Shown: positions 7,483 to 15,852, counted from the first letter of the stretch. The stretch: DNA of 64,000 nt from Flavobacteriaceae bacterium (GCA_027490305.1 JAIXYI010000006.1:1-64000), one strand, 5' to 3'. Notes: generated from the sequence alone by a model not told the origin. Numbers and translations are program-made.

Positions 7483-7607
7483 TCAAAGCAAATCCACTAC
7501 AGTGATTTCAAATTTAGTTCCAGTCCGGCATAACTTCTTGCGGAGCTAAAATTACAGTTTGCTTTCTTTTGTACGGAGTAGGTATAAGACCGAAACAGTG
7601 ACGGGCA

Positions 7608-7653
7608 GGAGACGTCCGCGTCATCGGATTATTCCATAGTCTAAGGATACGCC
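7608..7653. repeat. Dispersed intergenic repeat, copy 2
   Basis: GGAGACGTCCGCGTCATCGG followed by a stretch ending in AGTCTAAGG aligns with 6702-6748. It marks the right side of the AT-rich segment and abuts the end of the next broken gene. Confidence 0.6.
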
Positions 7654-7659
7654 CCATAT

Positions 7660-7856
7660 TCACGCCAACAAATGCCTAATCCCCTTAACGATAAAGCAGA
7701 TACCAATTGCCAATGCCCCCAGATAGGCAAACACGCCGTTAGGAGACAGCGGGCCGGTCTTTCCCGCTTTCTTTTTTTCACTGTGCTCGACTTTCCAAAT
7801 AAGTCTCCTATGATGACACCAGCTATTCCGCTGAGTAGATAAAACAAGCCTTCCAT
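7660..7856 (-). pseudogene. Small two-helix membrane protein gene with a frameshift
   Basis: The first frame gives MEGLFYLLSGIAGVIIGDLFGKSSTVKK. After an A7 tract (plus-strand T tract near 7773-7779) the neighbouring frame continues KKAGKTGPLSPNGVFAYLG and ends in a second hydrophobic helix, GIRHLLA and a stop at 7660. Adding one A to the tract restores one protein of about 65 aa with two membrane helices. It is therefore either a decayed gene or a homopolymer base-call error, the same kind of defect as in the STM3941-like gene 300 bp away. No family was recognised. Confidence 0.5.
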
Positions 7857-8006
7857 ATTCGCTTTTTTCCAAACAATATAGGACTTCGATTGCGGGGTTT
7901 TAGTCAGATGCCTATAGAATTATTCTTTGTAAGAATATTGGTAATTCCATGATGATAAAGACGTTTTTAACAAATTTGCACGTGCTGAATTGCATTTCCA
8001 CCCCAC

Positions 8007-8032
8007 AAAAAAAGCCCTCCGAAGAAGGCTTT
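8007..8032 (-). terminator. Intrinsic terminator with TTCG loop
   Basis: On the minus strand AAAGCCTTC and GAGGGCTTT form a stem around TTCG (one T-G pair), followed by a T run; it ends the MORN-repeat gene. Confidence 0.8.
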
Positions 8033-8052
8033 CTTATCAAATATCAAACTGC

Positions 8053-8394
8053 TTATTGCTTGGCAATCGCATCCTGTGTCCAGGTTTTCACTGCCGCAAC
8101 TCGGCTGTCTGAATAGTCCACTTCACTGAGTTTGTTATCCGTCCAGAAGAACCATTTTCCGGTTTTCTCTCCCTCACGGTATTCGGCGATCGCAGTCTTG
8201 TTGCCTGCCTCATCATAGGAAACCCATTGGCCATGTACTTTCCCATCCTTATAATACCCGGTCTGGGCAATGGTTCCGTTCGTATGGTAATAGGTCGACT
8301 TGACCATTCCGTTTTCGATTTCATGTTTTGGCTCAACCTGAGCTGACATCAGGGCGGACACCAGCAAAGCGGCACTAAGGATGTATTTTTTCAT
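8053..8394 (-). CDS. Secreted MORN/YwqK-repeat protein
   Basis: Starting at MKKYILSAALL gives a signal peptide (cleaved near SAQ) and 113 aa; four extra upstream codons are possible but unlikely. The mature part has MORN-type repeats of the YwqK form: YYHTNGTIAQTGYYKDGKVHG, AEYREGEKTGKW and DNKLSEVDY. Such proteins are often labelled antitoxins because of one name in the family, but nothing here indicates a toxin partner. The likely role is a small periplasmic or surface protein of unknown function. It is monocistronic with its own terminator. Confidence 0.75.
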   Translation of the reverse strand: MKKYILSAALLVSALMSAQVEPKHEIENGMVKSTYYHTNGTIAQTGYYKDGKVHGQWVSYDEAGNKTAIAEYREGEKTGKWFFWTDNKLSEVDYSDSRVAAVKTWTQDAIAKQ

Positions 8395-8494
8395 GGCGGT
8401 AGTCATTAGCGGTTAATAATCCGATAACAAATATAACAATTAATTTACACAAACGACATCATGAGTTAACAATTTGGTAACATTGAGGGAAATT

Positions 8495-8578
8495 GAGGAG
8501 CAAGGAGCAAGGAGCAAGGAGCGAGGAGCAAGAGGAAAGAGGAAAGAGGGAAGAGGGAAGAGGGAAGAGGAAGGAGGA
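8495..8578. repeat. 7-bp purine tandem array
   Basis: Twelve consecutive 7-mers drift from AAGGAGC (8502 onward) to AAGAGGG and AAGAGGA. With the next array it fills most of the 365-bp gene-free stretch 8395-8759, where no gene is supported. Confidence 0.9.
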
Positions 8579-8635
8579 AAGAAGTTTCTCCGGGCGATTG
8601 GCTACTCCTCACCTCGAAGGTCACTGCCCACTACC

Positions 8636-8704
8636 GAGACTGAGACTGAGACTGCGACTGTGACTGAAAACTGTGACTGAAAACTGTGACTGAAAACTGC
8701 GACT
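8636..8704. repeat. 6/7-bp GACTGA tandem array
   Basis: Units GAGACT (three), GCGACT and GTGACT are followed by alternating GAAAACT and GTGACT units. It lies just before the terminator of the TlpA-like gene. Confidence 0.9.
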
Positions 8705-8717
8705 AAGAAAACGGCAT

Positions 8718-8743
8718 AAAAAAAGCGCCCTCTCGAGCGCTTT
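8718..8743 (-). terminator. Intrinsic terminator
   Basis: On the minus strand AAAGCGC and GCGCTTT pair and a T run follows, 16 nt past the stop of the TlpA-like gene. Confidence 0.8.
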
Positions 8744-8759
8744 CCTTTATTTCCGTATA

Positions 8760-9761
8760 CTATTTAAGCAACTTGTCTAGCTGTGCTGCCAGCGCCGGAT
8801 CAGAAGGCCGGGCGGCATCGGCCGACACCACCACGCCTTTCGGGTCGATCAGGATGAAACGCGGAATCGAATCAATGCCATACGCCTGAAGAAACGCCGA
8901 CTCCCAGTTTTTATCTGCGAACAACTGGATACCGCCGAGGTTTTTGTCGGTCACGAATTTCTTCCACTTCTCATGGTCTTTGTCGACGTCGGCGGAAATG
9001 CTCACAAATGCAATGTTCTTGCCGTGGTATTTTTCTTCAATGGCCTGTAAATACGGAATCTCCTGTCGGCAGGGCCCGCACCAGGTGGCCCATACGTCGA
9101 TATACACATATTTGCCGCGAAGGTCGTCCAATTTTGTTTTGCCGCCTTTGTGATTCTCATAGTCAAAACCAGGCGACACGTTGCCTTCCAGCTTAGACAT
9201 GGCCGCGGCTTTGGCTGCCATCGCTTCTATCTCTGATAGTATCTGCTCGTTTTCGGCTGAAATCTGGGCTAGCATTATTTTGCTGAAATCTGGGTCGAGG
9301 TCGGTGCCAGAAAGTGCCTGCCGGGCATCGGCGGCCCGCTTGTCGAGTATTTTCTTCAGGGCGTCTTTGTCGGGAAGTCCGGAGCCAAAACCTTCCTGCA
9401 TCTTCTCGTCATCGAGCGCTTTTTTGGCCAGGAAGTTATTCTCCGCTGATCCGGCGCCGGTATATTTGATGGTTTCATCGAACATTTTCGCGTCGAGGGT
9501 CATGCCGAGGTTGAAACCCGGACGCAGGTAAAGGGTCGTAAATTCTTTGCCATCGAAGAATTGGTAGAGTCCCGCCGGACCGGCAACCTCGGCCTGGAAC
9601 ACACCGGGTTTCTGGGCTTTGAATACCTGTGGCTTGCGCGCCGTCATCGATACCAGCGAAATCGAATCGCTGTTCGGGTTTTGGATCTCGACTTTCAGTT
9701 TGACGCTTTGCGCCGACATACCAGCCGTTACGGCCCATAGTGCTAGAAGTAGTTTTTTCAT
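8760..9761 (-). CDS. TlpA-like thiol:disulfide oxidoreductase with DUF4369-type N-terminus
   Basis: The start at MKKLLLALWAVTAG gives a signal peptide and 333 aa; the longer frame runs back into a 7-bp repeat array and is rejected. Residues about 19-90 resemble the DUF4369 beta domain found in front of many Bacteroidota thioredoxins, residues 110-190 are helical, and residues 195-333 are an AhpC/TlpA thioredoxin fold with WATWCGPC (C228, C231) and the cis-proline region DSIPRF. It should reduce or exchange disulfides on the periplasmic side. It sits alone with a terminator; its upstream region faces aspS. Confidence 0.88.
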   Translation of the reverse strand: MKKLLLALWAVTAGMSAQSVKLKVEIQNPNSDSISLVSMTARKPQVFKAQKPGVFQAEVAGPAGLYQFFDGKEFTTLYLRPGFNLGMTLDAKMFDETIKYTGAGSAENNFLAKKALDDEKMQEGFGSGLPDKDALKKILDKRAADARQALSGTDLDPDFSKIMLAQISAENEQILSEIEAMAAKAAAMSKLEGNVSPGFDYENHKGGKTKLDDLRGKYVYIDVWATWCGPCRQEIPYLQAIEEKYHGKNIAFVSISADVDKDHEKWKKFVTDKNLGGIQLFADKNWESAFLQAYGIDSIPRFILIDPKGVVVSADAARPSDPALAAQLDKLLK

Positions 9762-9798
9762 GAGATTGAGATTATGGAAGCGTAAAGATAGTAAAGGT

Positions 9799-9852
9799 GG
9801 TTGATAGTTGATGGTTGAAGGTTGACGGTTGAAGGTTGAGAGTCGAGAGTTG
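9799..9852. repeat. 7-bp GGTTGAx tandem array
   Basis: About eight consecutive 7-mers (GGTTGAT, AGTTGAT, GGTTGAA, GGTTGAC and so on) lie between the divergent TlpA-like gene and aspS, roughly 50 bp before the aspS promoter. Confidence 0.88.
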
Positions 9853-9901
9853 TTGCTCATCGCTCATTCTTCCTCGCTCATCCTTTATTGTTCCTTGTTC
9901 A

Positions 9902-9934
9902 TTGTACATTTCTTCATTGTTTCCCGTAAATTTG
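9902..9934 (+). promoter_or_regulatory. Bacteroidota-type promoter of aspS
   Basis: TAAATTTG (9927-9934) matches the -7 consensus TAnnTTTG and TTG at 9902-9904 lies 22 nt upstream as a -33 element. Transcription should begin about 12 nt before the ATG at 9953. Confidence 0.55.
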
Positions 9935-9952
9935 CCGCACAAAATAAAAGCC

Positions 9953-11707
9953 ATGTACAGAAGCCATACCTGCGGCGAACTCAACGCGTCGCACATCAAT
10001 TCCGAAGTAACGCTGGCCGGTTGGGTGCAGAAATCGCGCGACAAAGGGTTCGTGCATTGGGTCGACCTGCGCGACCGTTACGGTATCATCCAGCTCGTGT
10101 TCGACGAAAGCCGTACGGATAAAACGGTGTTCGAAGCAGCCAAAACGCTGGGTCGCGAATTCGTCGTGCAGGTAAAAGGACGGGTCATCGAACGCGAATC
10201 GAAGAACCCGAACATGGCAACCGGCGACATCGAAATCCTGGTGAGCGAACTGACGATCCTGAACCCGTCCATCACGCCGCCTTTTACGATAGAAGACGAA
10301 ACCGACGGTGGGGAAGACATCCGCATGAAATTCCGCTACCTCGATATCCGCCGCAATCCCGTAAAAAACAGCCTGCTTTTCCGCCATAAGGTGACCATGG
10401 AGGTGCGCAATTACTTATCGGCAAAAGGATTTTGTGAAGTCGAAACGCCTTACCTAATTAAGTCGACACCGGAAGGTGCCCGCGACTTTGTCGTGCCAAG
10501 CCGGATGAACCCCGGACAATTCTATGCGCTGCCGCAGTCGCCCCAAACCTTCAAGCAATTGCTGATGGTGGGTGGTATGGACAAATACTTCCAAATTGTA
10601 AAGTGTTTCCGCGACGAAGACCTGCGCGCCGACCGCCAGCCTGAGTTCACGCAGATCGACTGCGAAATGGCGTTTATCGAACAGGAAGACATCCTCGAAA
10701 TGTTCGAGGGACTGACCCGCCACTTACTAAAAGAGATAAAAGGCATTGAAGTCGAGAAATTCCCACGGATGACCTACGACCATGCCATGAAAACCTACGG
10801 CAATGACAAGCCGGATATCCGCTTCGGGATGGAATTCGGTGAACTCAACGCAGTAGCCCAACACAAAGACTTCGCGGTCTTCAACAACGCCGAACTCGTA
10901 GTAGGCATTGCCGCCCCGGGTTGTGGCGAATACAGCCGTAAAGAAATCGACGCCCTGATCGAATGGGTGAAACGCCCACAGATCGGTGCATCGGGTATGG
11001 TGTATGTAAAATGCAACGAAGACGGGTCGTTCAAGTCGTCGGTCGATAAATTCTACGACCAGGATGACCTGGCAAAATGGGCCGACGCCACGGGTGCAAA
11101 GGCCGGTGATATGATCTTCGTATTGTCAGGTCCGGCCCACAAGACCCGCGCCCAACTCAGCGCACTTCGGATGGAGCTGGCCACGCGTCTCGGACTCCGC
11201 AAACCCGAGGAATTCGCCCCGCTTTGGGTGGTCGATTTCCCGTTGCTCGAGTTCGATGACGAAAGCGGTCGTTACCACGCGATGCACCACCCGTTTACCT
11301 CGCCGAAAAAAGAGGATATGGAATTGCTGCAGACCGATCCGGGTCGCGTGCGCGCCAATGCCTATGATATGGTGCTCAACGGCAACGAGATCGGCGGTGG
11401 TTCCATCCGTATCCACGACAAAGCCACACAATCACTGATGTTCGATTACCTGGGCTTCACGCCGGAAGAGGCCAAAAACCAATTCGGCTTCCTGATGGAT
11501 GCCTTCCAATATGGTGCACCGCCGCACGGTGGACTGGCCTTCGGATTGGATCGACTGGTGGCGATTCTGGGCGGACAGGAAACGATCCGTGATTTCATCG
11601 CCTTCCCGAAAAACAATTCAGGCCGCGACGTGATGATCGACGCACCGTCCGTCATCGATCCGAAGCAATTGGAAGAACTTTCCATCCGCTCGGAGGTGAA
11701 AGCCTGA
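9953..11707 (+). CDS. aspS: Aspartyl-tRNA synthetase
   Basis: The ATG at 9953 begins [11 protein letters not shown], the usual bacterial AspRS start, and gives 584 aa; the longer frame is upstream noise. In order: an OB-fold anticodon-binding domain ([21 protein letters not shown]), the catalytic core with motif 2 ([18 protein letters not shown]), a GAD insertion, and motif 3 ([15 protein letters not shown]) near the end. It charges tRNA-Asp in the cytoplasm. The presence of separate asnS in the same window suggests, but does not prove, a discriminating enzyme. It has its own promoter and a strong terminator. Confidence 0.97.
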   Translation: MYRSHTCGELNASHINSEVTLAGWVQKSRDKGFVHWVDLRDRYGIIQLVFDESRTDKTVFEAAKTLGREFVVQVKGRVIERESKNPNMATGDIEILVSELTILNPSITPPFTIEDETDGGEDIRMKFRYLDIRRNPVKNSLLFRHKVTMEVRNYLSAKGFCEVETPYLIKSTPEGARDFVVPSRMNPGQFYALPQSPQTFKQLLMVGGMDKYFQIVKCFRDEDLRADRQPEFTQIDCEMAFIEQEDILEMFEGLTRHLLKEIKGIEVEKFPRMTYDHAMKTYGNDKPDIRFGMEFGELNAVAQHKDFAVFNNAELVVGIAAPGCGEYSRKEIDALIEWVKRPQIGASGMVYVKCNEDGSFKSSVDKFYDQDDLAKWADATGAKAGDMIFVLSGPAHKTRAQLSALRMELATRLGLRKPEEFAPLWVVDFPLLEFDDESGRYHAMHHPFTSPKKEDMELLQTDPGRVRANAYDMVLNGNEIGGGSIRIHDKATQSLMFDYLGFTPEEAKNQFGFLMDAFQYGAPPHGGLAFGLDRLVAILGGQETIRDFIAFPKNNSGRDVMIDAPSVIDPKQLEELSIRSEVKA

Positions 11708-11725
11708 TTTCCTACAACTTCTCTC

Positions 11726-11767
11726 AAAAGGCAGATGTTATAAAAACGCAACACATCTGCCTTTTTT
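11726..11767 (+). terminator. Intrinsic terminator of aspS
   Basis: A 13-bp stem (AAAAGGCAGATGT with ACATCTGCCTTTT) encloses a 14-nt loop and runs into a T tract. Confidence 0.85.
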
Positions 11768-11862
11768 GTTGCAAATATGCATAGGTTTTTAGGGCAACGT
11801 GTGGTATTATTAAAATCAAATCGACCCAAACACTATTTTTTTCATTTTTTTAACAGGGCCTC

Positions 11863-11892
11863 TTGCGCGTATCATTTTTAAAGTTACATTTG
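11863..11892 (+). promoter_or_regulatory. Promoter of the cold-shock gene
   Basis: TTG at 11863-11865, 19 nt, then TACATTTG at 11885-11892: the best full match to the Bacteroidota -33/-7 promoter in the window. The leader to the ATG at 11927 would be about 30 nt. Confidence 0.65.
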
Positions 11893-11926
11893 TTACCTGT
11901 TTAAAATCAAATTACACCAAAAACAA

Positions 11927-12127
11927 ATGCGTACAGGGAAAGTTAAATTCTTCATCGAGTCCAAAGGATACGGCTTCATCACCGACGAAGAGACAGGCAA
12001 TGACATCTTCGTACATGCCACCGGTATCCGCGTCGAAGGCCTAAAAGAAGGCGATCGCGTGAGCTACGAGGAAGAAGAAGGAAGAAAAGGGAAAGTAGCG
12101 TCACAGGTTGTGTTGCTCGACAGCTAA
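11927..12127 (+). CDS. Cold-shock domain protein (CspA family)
   Basis: The 66-aa protein is a single cold-shock OB fold with RNP1-like KGYGFI and RNP2-like DIFVHAT, binding single-stranded RNA or DNA and acting as an RNA chaperone. The length is normal for bacterial Csp proteins. It stands alone between its own promoter and a strong terminator. The short leader argues against the long structured cold-sensing leader of E. coli cspA. Confidence 0.95.
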   Translation: MRTGKVKFFIESKGYGFITDEETGNDIFVHATGIRVEGLKEGDRVSYEEEEGRKGKVASQVVLLDS

Positions 12128-12154
12128 TACAAAATAGTATAGCCCGCCATTTCA

Positions 12155-12180
12155 CGCTCCGTTTACGGAGCGTTTTTTTT
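12155..12180 (+). terminator. Intrinsic terminator of the cold-shock gene
   Basis: CGCTCCG and CGGAGCG form a perfect 7-bp stem with loop TTTA, followed by eight T. Confidence 0.92.
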
Positions 12181-12200
12181 TGGCGTGCCGGCGCCGTTGC

Positions 12201-12232
12201 CAGTAGGCAGTAGGCAGTTGCAGTAGGCAGTG
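12201..12232. repeat. CAGTAGG tandem array
   Basis: Repeated CAGTAGG units with one interruption (GCAGTTG). Related CAGTAG units occur at 55849-55940. The rest of the 307-bp gap 12128-12434 holds only the terminator, the bioF promoter candidate and an upstream extension of the bioF frame that does not look coding. Confidence 0.8.
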
Positions 12233-12423
12233 ACGGGTTCCTTCAACCACCCACAGGGCGCCGTCGGGCTGTGCGCTGCAAGTCCTCGCCATGCCGGTAT
12301 TTTTGCAACGGCTGGCTGCGCTTCCTGCGGTCGCACAGCCACCCGGGCAAAAAACCACCGGCGTGGCTGTGGGCTTTCCGCTACCATCCCTCACGCAAAA
12401 CACCATCTCCCCAACGGATTTCG

Positions 12424-12431
12424 TACCTTTG
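12424..12431 (+). promoter_or_regulatory. Possible -7 element for bioF
   Basis: TACCTTTG matches TAnnTTTG but ends only 3 nt before the ATG at 12435, so a transcript from it would be essentially leaderless. No TTG -33 element is seen at the expected distance. Confidence 0.4.
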
Positions 12432-12434
12432 GGC

Positions 12435-13568
12435 ATGCACTTTCCCCGCCGCTTATCTGAGAAACTGGAAGCACGCCAACGCGATCATGCACTCCGCGAA
12501 TTGCGAGGACCGTCGTCGCTGGTTGACTTTTCTTCGAACGATTACCTGGGGTTCGCACGTTCCACTAATTTATATCAGGAGGCGCAGCAGCGGCTCGAAC
12601 AGTTAGGCGTGACGGCGAACGGCGCTACCGGGTCACGCCTGATTACGGGGAACCATTCCCTATATGAAACTACCGAAGCGATGATCGCTGCCTACCACGA
12701 CGCGCCATCCGCCCTGATCTTCAATTCGGGCTACGACGCCAACGTGGGTTTTTTCAGTTGTGTGCCGCAGAAAGACGACATCATCCTGTACGACGAATTG
12801 TGTCACGCGTCCATTCGCGATGGCTTGCGACTGTCGCCGGCCAAATCGTATAAATTCCGGCACAACGATACCGAAGATCTTGAGGCCCTGCTGAAGCGTC
12901 ATACGGCAAACGAAATATACGTCGTTACCGAAACCGTCTTCTCGATGGATGGCGATTCACCGCTGTTGGAAGAATTCGTCAGATTGTGTGAGCAGTTCGG
13001 CGCACTGCTGGTGCTGGATGAAGCCCATGCCGTTGGCGTGGTAGGTGATAAAGGAGAAGGACTTGCACAGCAACTCGGACTCCACACATCGGTGTTTGCC
13101 CGTCTGGTCACCTTCGGGAAGGCAATGGGCTGCCACGGGGCGGCCATACTGGGTGATGTGTCGTTGCGGTCGTATTTGGTGAATTATGCGCGGAGTTTCA
13201 TCTACACCACCGGATTGCCACCGCATTCACTCGCCACCATCCAAAGTGCCTATGCTGCACTGGAAGCCGCGCCGGAGCGGACGGCGCTTCGTCACCTGAT
13301 CGCCGCCTTTAACCGCGAAAAAAACCTGCAGTCGCTGAAACCGTTGTTCATCCGGAGTATGTCGGCCATTCAGTGCGCCATCCTTCCAGGTAATGAAAAC
13401 GTCAAAACAGCCGCCGCCGGATTACAGGCCGCCGGGTTCGATGTAAAACCCATACTATCACCAACGGTACCCGCCGGACAAGAGCGGCTGCGGTTTTGCC
13501 TGCACAGCTTCAATTCGGAGGCGGAAATACAGGAAATCCTGCGATTATTGCGTACTTTTACGTTGTGA
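12435..13568 (+). CDS. bioF: 8-amino-7-oxononanoate synthase
   Basis: The ATG at 12435 (MHFPRRLSEKLE) gives 377 aa, the family length; 48 extra upstream codons are open but lack family features. It condenses pimeloyl thioester with alanine in biotin synthesis, using PLP. Visible landmarks: FSSNDYLGFA, GATGSRLITGNHSLYE, the DEAHAVGVVG motif (D195, H198) and the PLP lysine K229 in TFGKAMGCHGA. It heads the operon bioF - DUF2007 - bioD - bioA; its stop overlaps the next start as GTGA. Other alpha-oxoamine synthases are possible by fold, but the neighbours settle it. Confidence 0.94.
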   Translation: MHFPRRLSEKLEARQRDHALRELRGPSSLVDFSSNDYLGFARSTNLYQEAQQRLEQLGVTANGATGSRLITGNHSLYETTEAMIAAYHDAPSALIFNSGYDANVGFFSCVPQKDDIILYDELCHASIRDGLRLSPAKSYKFRHNDTEDLEALLKRHTANEIYVVTETVFSMDGDSPLLEEFVRLCEQFGALLVLDEAHAVGVVGDKGEGLAQQLGLHTSVFARLVTFGKAMGCHGAAILGDVSLRSYLVNYARSFIYTTGLPPHSLATIQSAYAALEAAPERTALRHLIAAFNREKNLQSLKPLFIRSMSAIQCAILPGNENVKTAAAGLQAAGFDVKPILSPTVPAGQERLRFCLHSFNSEAEIQEILRLLRTFTL

Positions 13569-13942
13569 CAGGAGATACAACGTTCACCAGGATAGCGGAA
13601 TTTCCCTACTCGGCAGAGGCCCAGATCGTAAAGGGCAAACTCGAATCGGCAGGTATCGAAACCTTCCTTCGCGATGCCGTTACCATCGATTCGGATCCCT
13701 TACTGAGCCATGCCATCGGAGGCGTAAAATTGTTCGTGCGAACGGATGATGTTCCGCGCGCCCTGGCCATTCTGGCGGAGGTGCATCTGTTTCCTGTTGA
13801 AGACACGGCCGCTCCGTTTTGTCCGCAATGCGGCGACCGTTATCCCATTCCGGATGAAACGCCGACCGGCATACTGCGGCGCCTCTTTTCATCCGTTACC
13901 CGTTACCAATGTCCCAAATGCGGAAAAAAATTCAAAGCATGA
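13565..13942 (+). CDS. DUF2007-type protein with C-terminal zinc ribbon
   Basis: The GTG at 13565 overlaps the bioF stop (GTGA) and gives 125 aa; the longer frame from 13496 reads inside bioF. Residues about 8-75 match the DUF2007 pattern (RIAEFPYSAEAQIVKGKLESAGIETFL, then GGVKLFVRTDDVPRALAIL). Two CPxCG knuckles follow (FCPQCGDRY and QCPKCGKKF), forming a likely zinc ribbon. DUF2007 proteins have been proposed as signal-transducing modules, without proof. Its ATGA overlap with bioD means it is translated within the biotin operon. No biotin enzyme of this kind is known to me. Confidence 0.78.
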   Translation: MTGDTTFTRIAEFPYSAEAQIVKGKLESAGIETFLRDAVTIDSDPLLSHAIGGVKLFVRTDDVPRALAILAEVHLFPVEDTAAPFCPQCGDRYPIPDETPTGILRRLFSSVTRYQCPKCGKKFKA

Positions 13943-14562
13943 CGTTTTTTATCACCGGAATCGGCACCGACGTGGGCAAGACCGTGGCGTCGGCCATCGT
14001 CACCCAAGCGCTCGGCGCCGACTATTGGAAACCCATACAGTCGGGTGACCTTGACAACACCGATACCATGAAAGTGCAGAGATGGGTCACCCACCCGTCG
14101 ACGGTGTTTCATCCTTCGGCCTATGCACTGCAAACACCCGCCAGTCCGCACCTGTCGGCCGCGCTTGATGGGATTGAAATCGAACTTGGGCTTATCATCC
14201 CTCCGGTCACCGACAACCACCTGGTCATCGAAGGTGCCGGTGGGGTTTGGGTGCCGTTGAACCACACCGATTCCGTCATCGATCTGATTCATCCCGACTA
14301 TAAAGTAATCGTCGTCAGCCGTCATTATTTGGGAAGCATCAACCATACGCTGCTGACCATTGAAGCGCTGCGCGCACGGGGTCTTTCGATAGCCGGGTTA
14401 TTATTCAACGGAGACGAACACCGTCCGACGGAAGACATCATCCTTGCGCGTACCGGACTTCCCTTCCTCGGGCGCATTGAAAATGAACCCTATCTCGACG
14501 CGAACGTCATCGCCGATTATGCCGAGCAATTTCGTCCGTCTCTTCTAGAGTTGGTGTCATGA
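13939..14562 (+). CDS. bioD: Dethiobiotin synthetase
   Basis: The start at MTFFITGIGTDVGKT overlaps the preceding stop (ATGA) and gives 207 aa. The P-loop GIGTDVGKT is at residues 7-15, followed by YWKPIQSGD and the VIEGAGGVWVPLN region typical of BioD. It closes the ureido ring of dethiobiotin from DAPA, CO2 and ATP in the cytoplasm. Its stop overlaps the bioA start by 4 nt. Confidence 0.96.
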   Translation: MTFFITGIGTDVGKTVASAIVTQALGADYWKPIQSGDLDNTDTMKVQRWVTHPSTVFHPSAYALQTPASPHLSAALDGIEIELGLIIPPVTDNHLVIEGAGGVWVPLNHTDSVIDLIHPDYKVIVVSRHYLGSINHTLLTIEALRARGLSIAGLLFNGDEHRPTEDIILARTGLPFLGRIENEPYLDANVIADYAEQFRPSLLELVS

Positions 14563-15830
14563 ACTTGAGTGAAAGAGACCAGCGCTCGATCTGGCATCCG
14601 TATACCCAACACAAAACGGCCTCACCTCCGGTGCTCATCGTGAAAGGCGAAGGCGCGTTGTTGTGGGACGCCGACGGCAAGGAATATATAGACGCGATCG
14701 CCTCGTGGTGGGTCAACCCGTTCGGGCATTCGAACCGCGTGATAGCGGATGCTTTATACAGGCAACTTACCACACTTGAACACGTGTTGTTTGGTGGTTT
14801 TACGCATGAGCCGGCCGTTCTGGTGGCCGAGAAGGTGTTGTCGTTGTTGCCGTCCAACCAACAAAAGGTCTTTTTCTCGGATAACGGGTCGACTGCGGTC
14901 GAAGTCGCCATCAAGGCATCCTTACAATACTTTTACAATAAAGGTGACCGCCGTACGACCATCGTCGCCTTTGAAGACGCTTTCCATGGCGATACGTTTG
15001 CGGCTATGGCGGCAAGTGGCATTTCGTTTTATACGACGGCTTTCCAGGAGATGTTCCTCGAGGTCATTCGCGTTCCCGCGCCGGTGGAGGGACGTGAGAA
15101 GGAAAGTAGGGAGGCCCTTCGGGATGCCATTCGCAACAAGCGCCCCGCTGCTTTTATCTTCGAACCCTTGGTGCAGGGTGCGGCCGGAATGGTCATGCAC
15201 GCACCGGCGGCACTCGATGCCCTCATCAACCTGTGTCGGGAGGAAGGAGTGCTGACCATAGCCGACGAGGTGATGACCGGTTTCGGCAAGACGGGCAAGA
15301 CCTTTGCCTGTGATTACCTGTCGCAGCAGCCCGATATGTTCTGCCTGTCGAAGGCGTTGACAGGCGGCACCATTCCGATGGCGATTACAACCTTCACACA
15401 GAATATTTACGACGCCTTTTACAACGATGACATCAACAAGGCCCTGTTTCACGGCCATACCTTTACTGCCAACCCGACGGGATGCGCCGCGGCACTGGCC
15501 AGTATTGCGCTTCTTGAAACGGAAGCGATGCAAGAGAACATCCGCCGTGTTGCCCAGAAACAGGCGGCCTTTGCCCAACGTATGGCCGACCATCCGAAAG
15601 TGCGGACCACACGGTCACTGGGCGTAATCATGGCGCTGGAAGTCGTGTCGGATGGCGACGGAAGTTATTATGGCAGCATCCGAAACAAACTCTATGACTT
15701 TTTTATAGCGGAAGGCGTCATACTCCGGCCGGTGGGCCACATCGTGTATATCCTACCGCCCTATGTCATCACCGATGCCCAATTGGAAAAAGTATACGAT
15801 ACCGTCAGCAGAGCCCTCGAAATCGTGTAA
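14559..15830 (+). CDS. bioA: Adenosylmethionine--8-amino-7-oxononanoate aminotransferase
   Basis: The 423-aa class III aminotransferase has WHPYTQHKTA near the start, SDNGSTAVEVAIKAS, AFHGDTFAAM, the DEVMTGFGKTG motif (D236) and the PLP lysine K265 in FCLSKALTGG. It makes diaminopelargonic acid from the BioF product with S-adenosylmethionine as amino donor. It is the last of four overlapping genes. Its TAA stop also forms the first bases of a TAnnTTTG box for the next gene. Confidence 0.97.
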   Translation: MNLSERDQRSIWHPYTQHKTASPPVLIVKGEGALLWDADGKEYIDAIASWWVNPFGHSNRVIADALYRQLTTLEHVLFGGFTHEPAVLVAEKVLSLLPSNQQKVFFSDNGSTAVEVAIKASLQYFYNKGDRRTTIVAFEDAFHGDTFAAMAASGISFYTTAFQEMFLEVIRVPAPVEGREKESREALRDAIRNKRPAAFIFEPLVQGAAGMVMHAPAALDALINLCREEGVLTIADEVMTGFGKTGKTFACDYLSQQPDMFCLSKALTGGTIPMAITTFTQNIYDAFYNDDINKALFHGHTFTANPTGCAAALASIALLETEAMQENIRRVAQKQAAFAQRMADHPKVRTTRSLGVIMALEVVSDGDGSYYGSIRNKLYDFFIAEGVILRPVGHIVYILPPYVITDAQLEKVYDTVSRALEIV

Positions 15831-15835
15831 TTTTG
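15828..15835 (+). promoter_or_regulatory. Possible -7 element overlapping the bioA stop
   Basis: TAATTTTG fits TAnnTTTG, with its first three bases being the bioA stop codon, 17 nt before the GTG of the ketoacyl synthase gene. No -33 TTG was found. Confidence 0.35.
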
Positions 15836-15852
15836 CGGCCTGAACCCTCCCT

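Noticed and set aside
8053..8394. Toxin-antitoxin system
   Set aside because: The YwqK name suggests an antitoxin, but the protein has a signal peptide and no toxin gene is nearby.
8474..8680. 68-aa reading frame through the purine and GACTGA arrays
   Set aside because: It encodes only low-complexity repeats with no start signal or similarity.
11893..11926. Long cold-sensing leader of the csp gene
   Set aside because: The promoter lies only about 35 nt before the start, too short for such a structure.
12291..12434. 48-residue extension of BioF
   Set aside because: It overlaps no family feature, and BioF proteins begin near the ATG at 12435.
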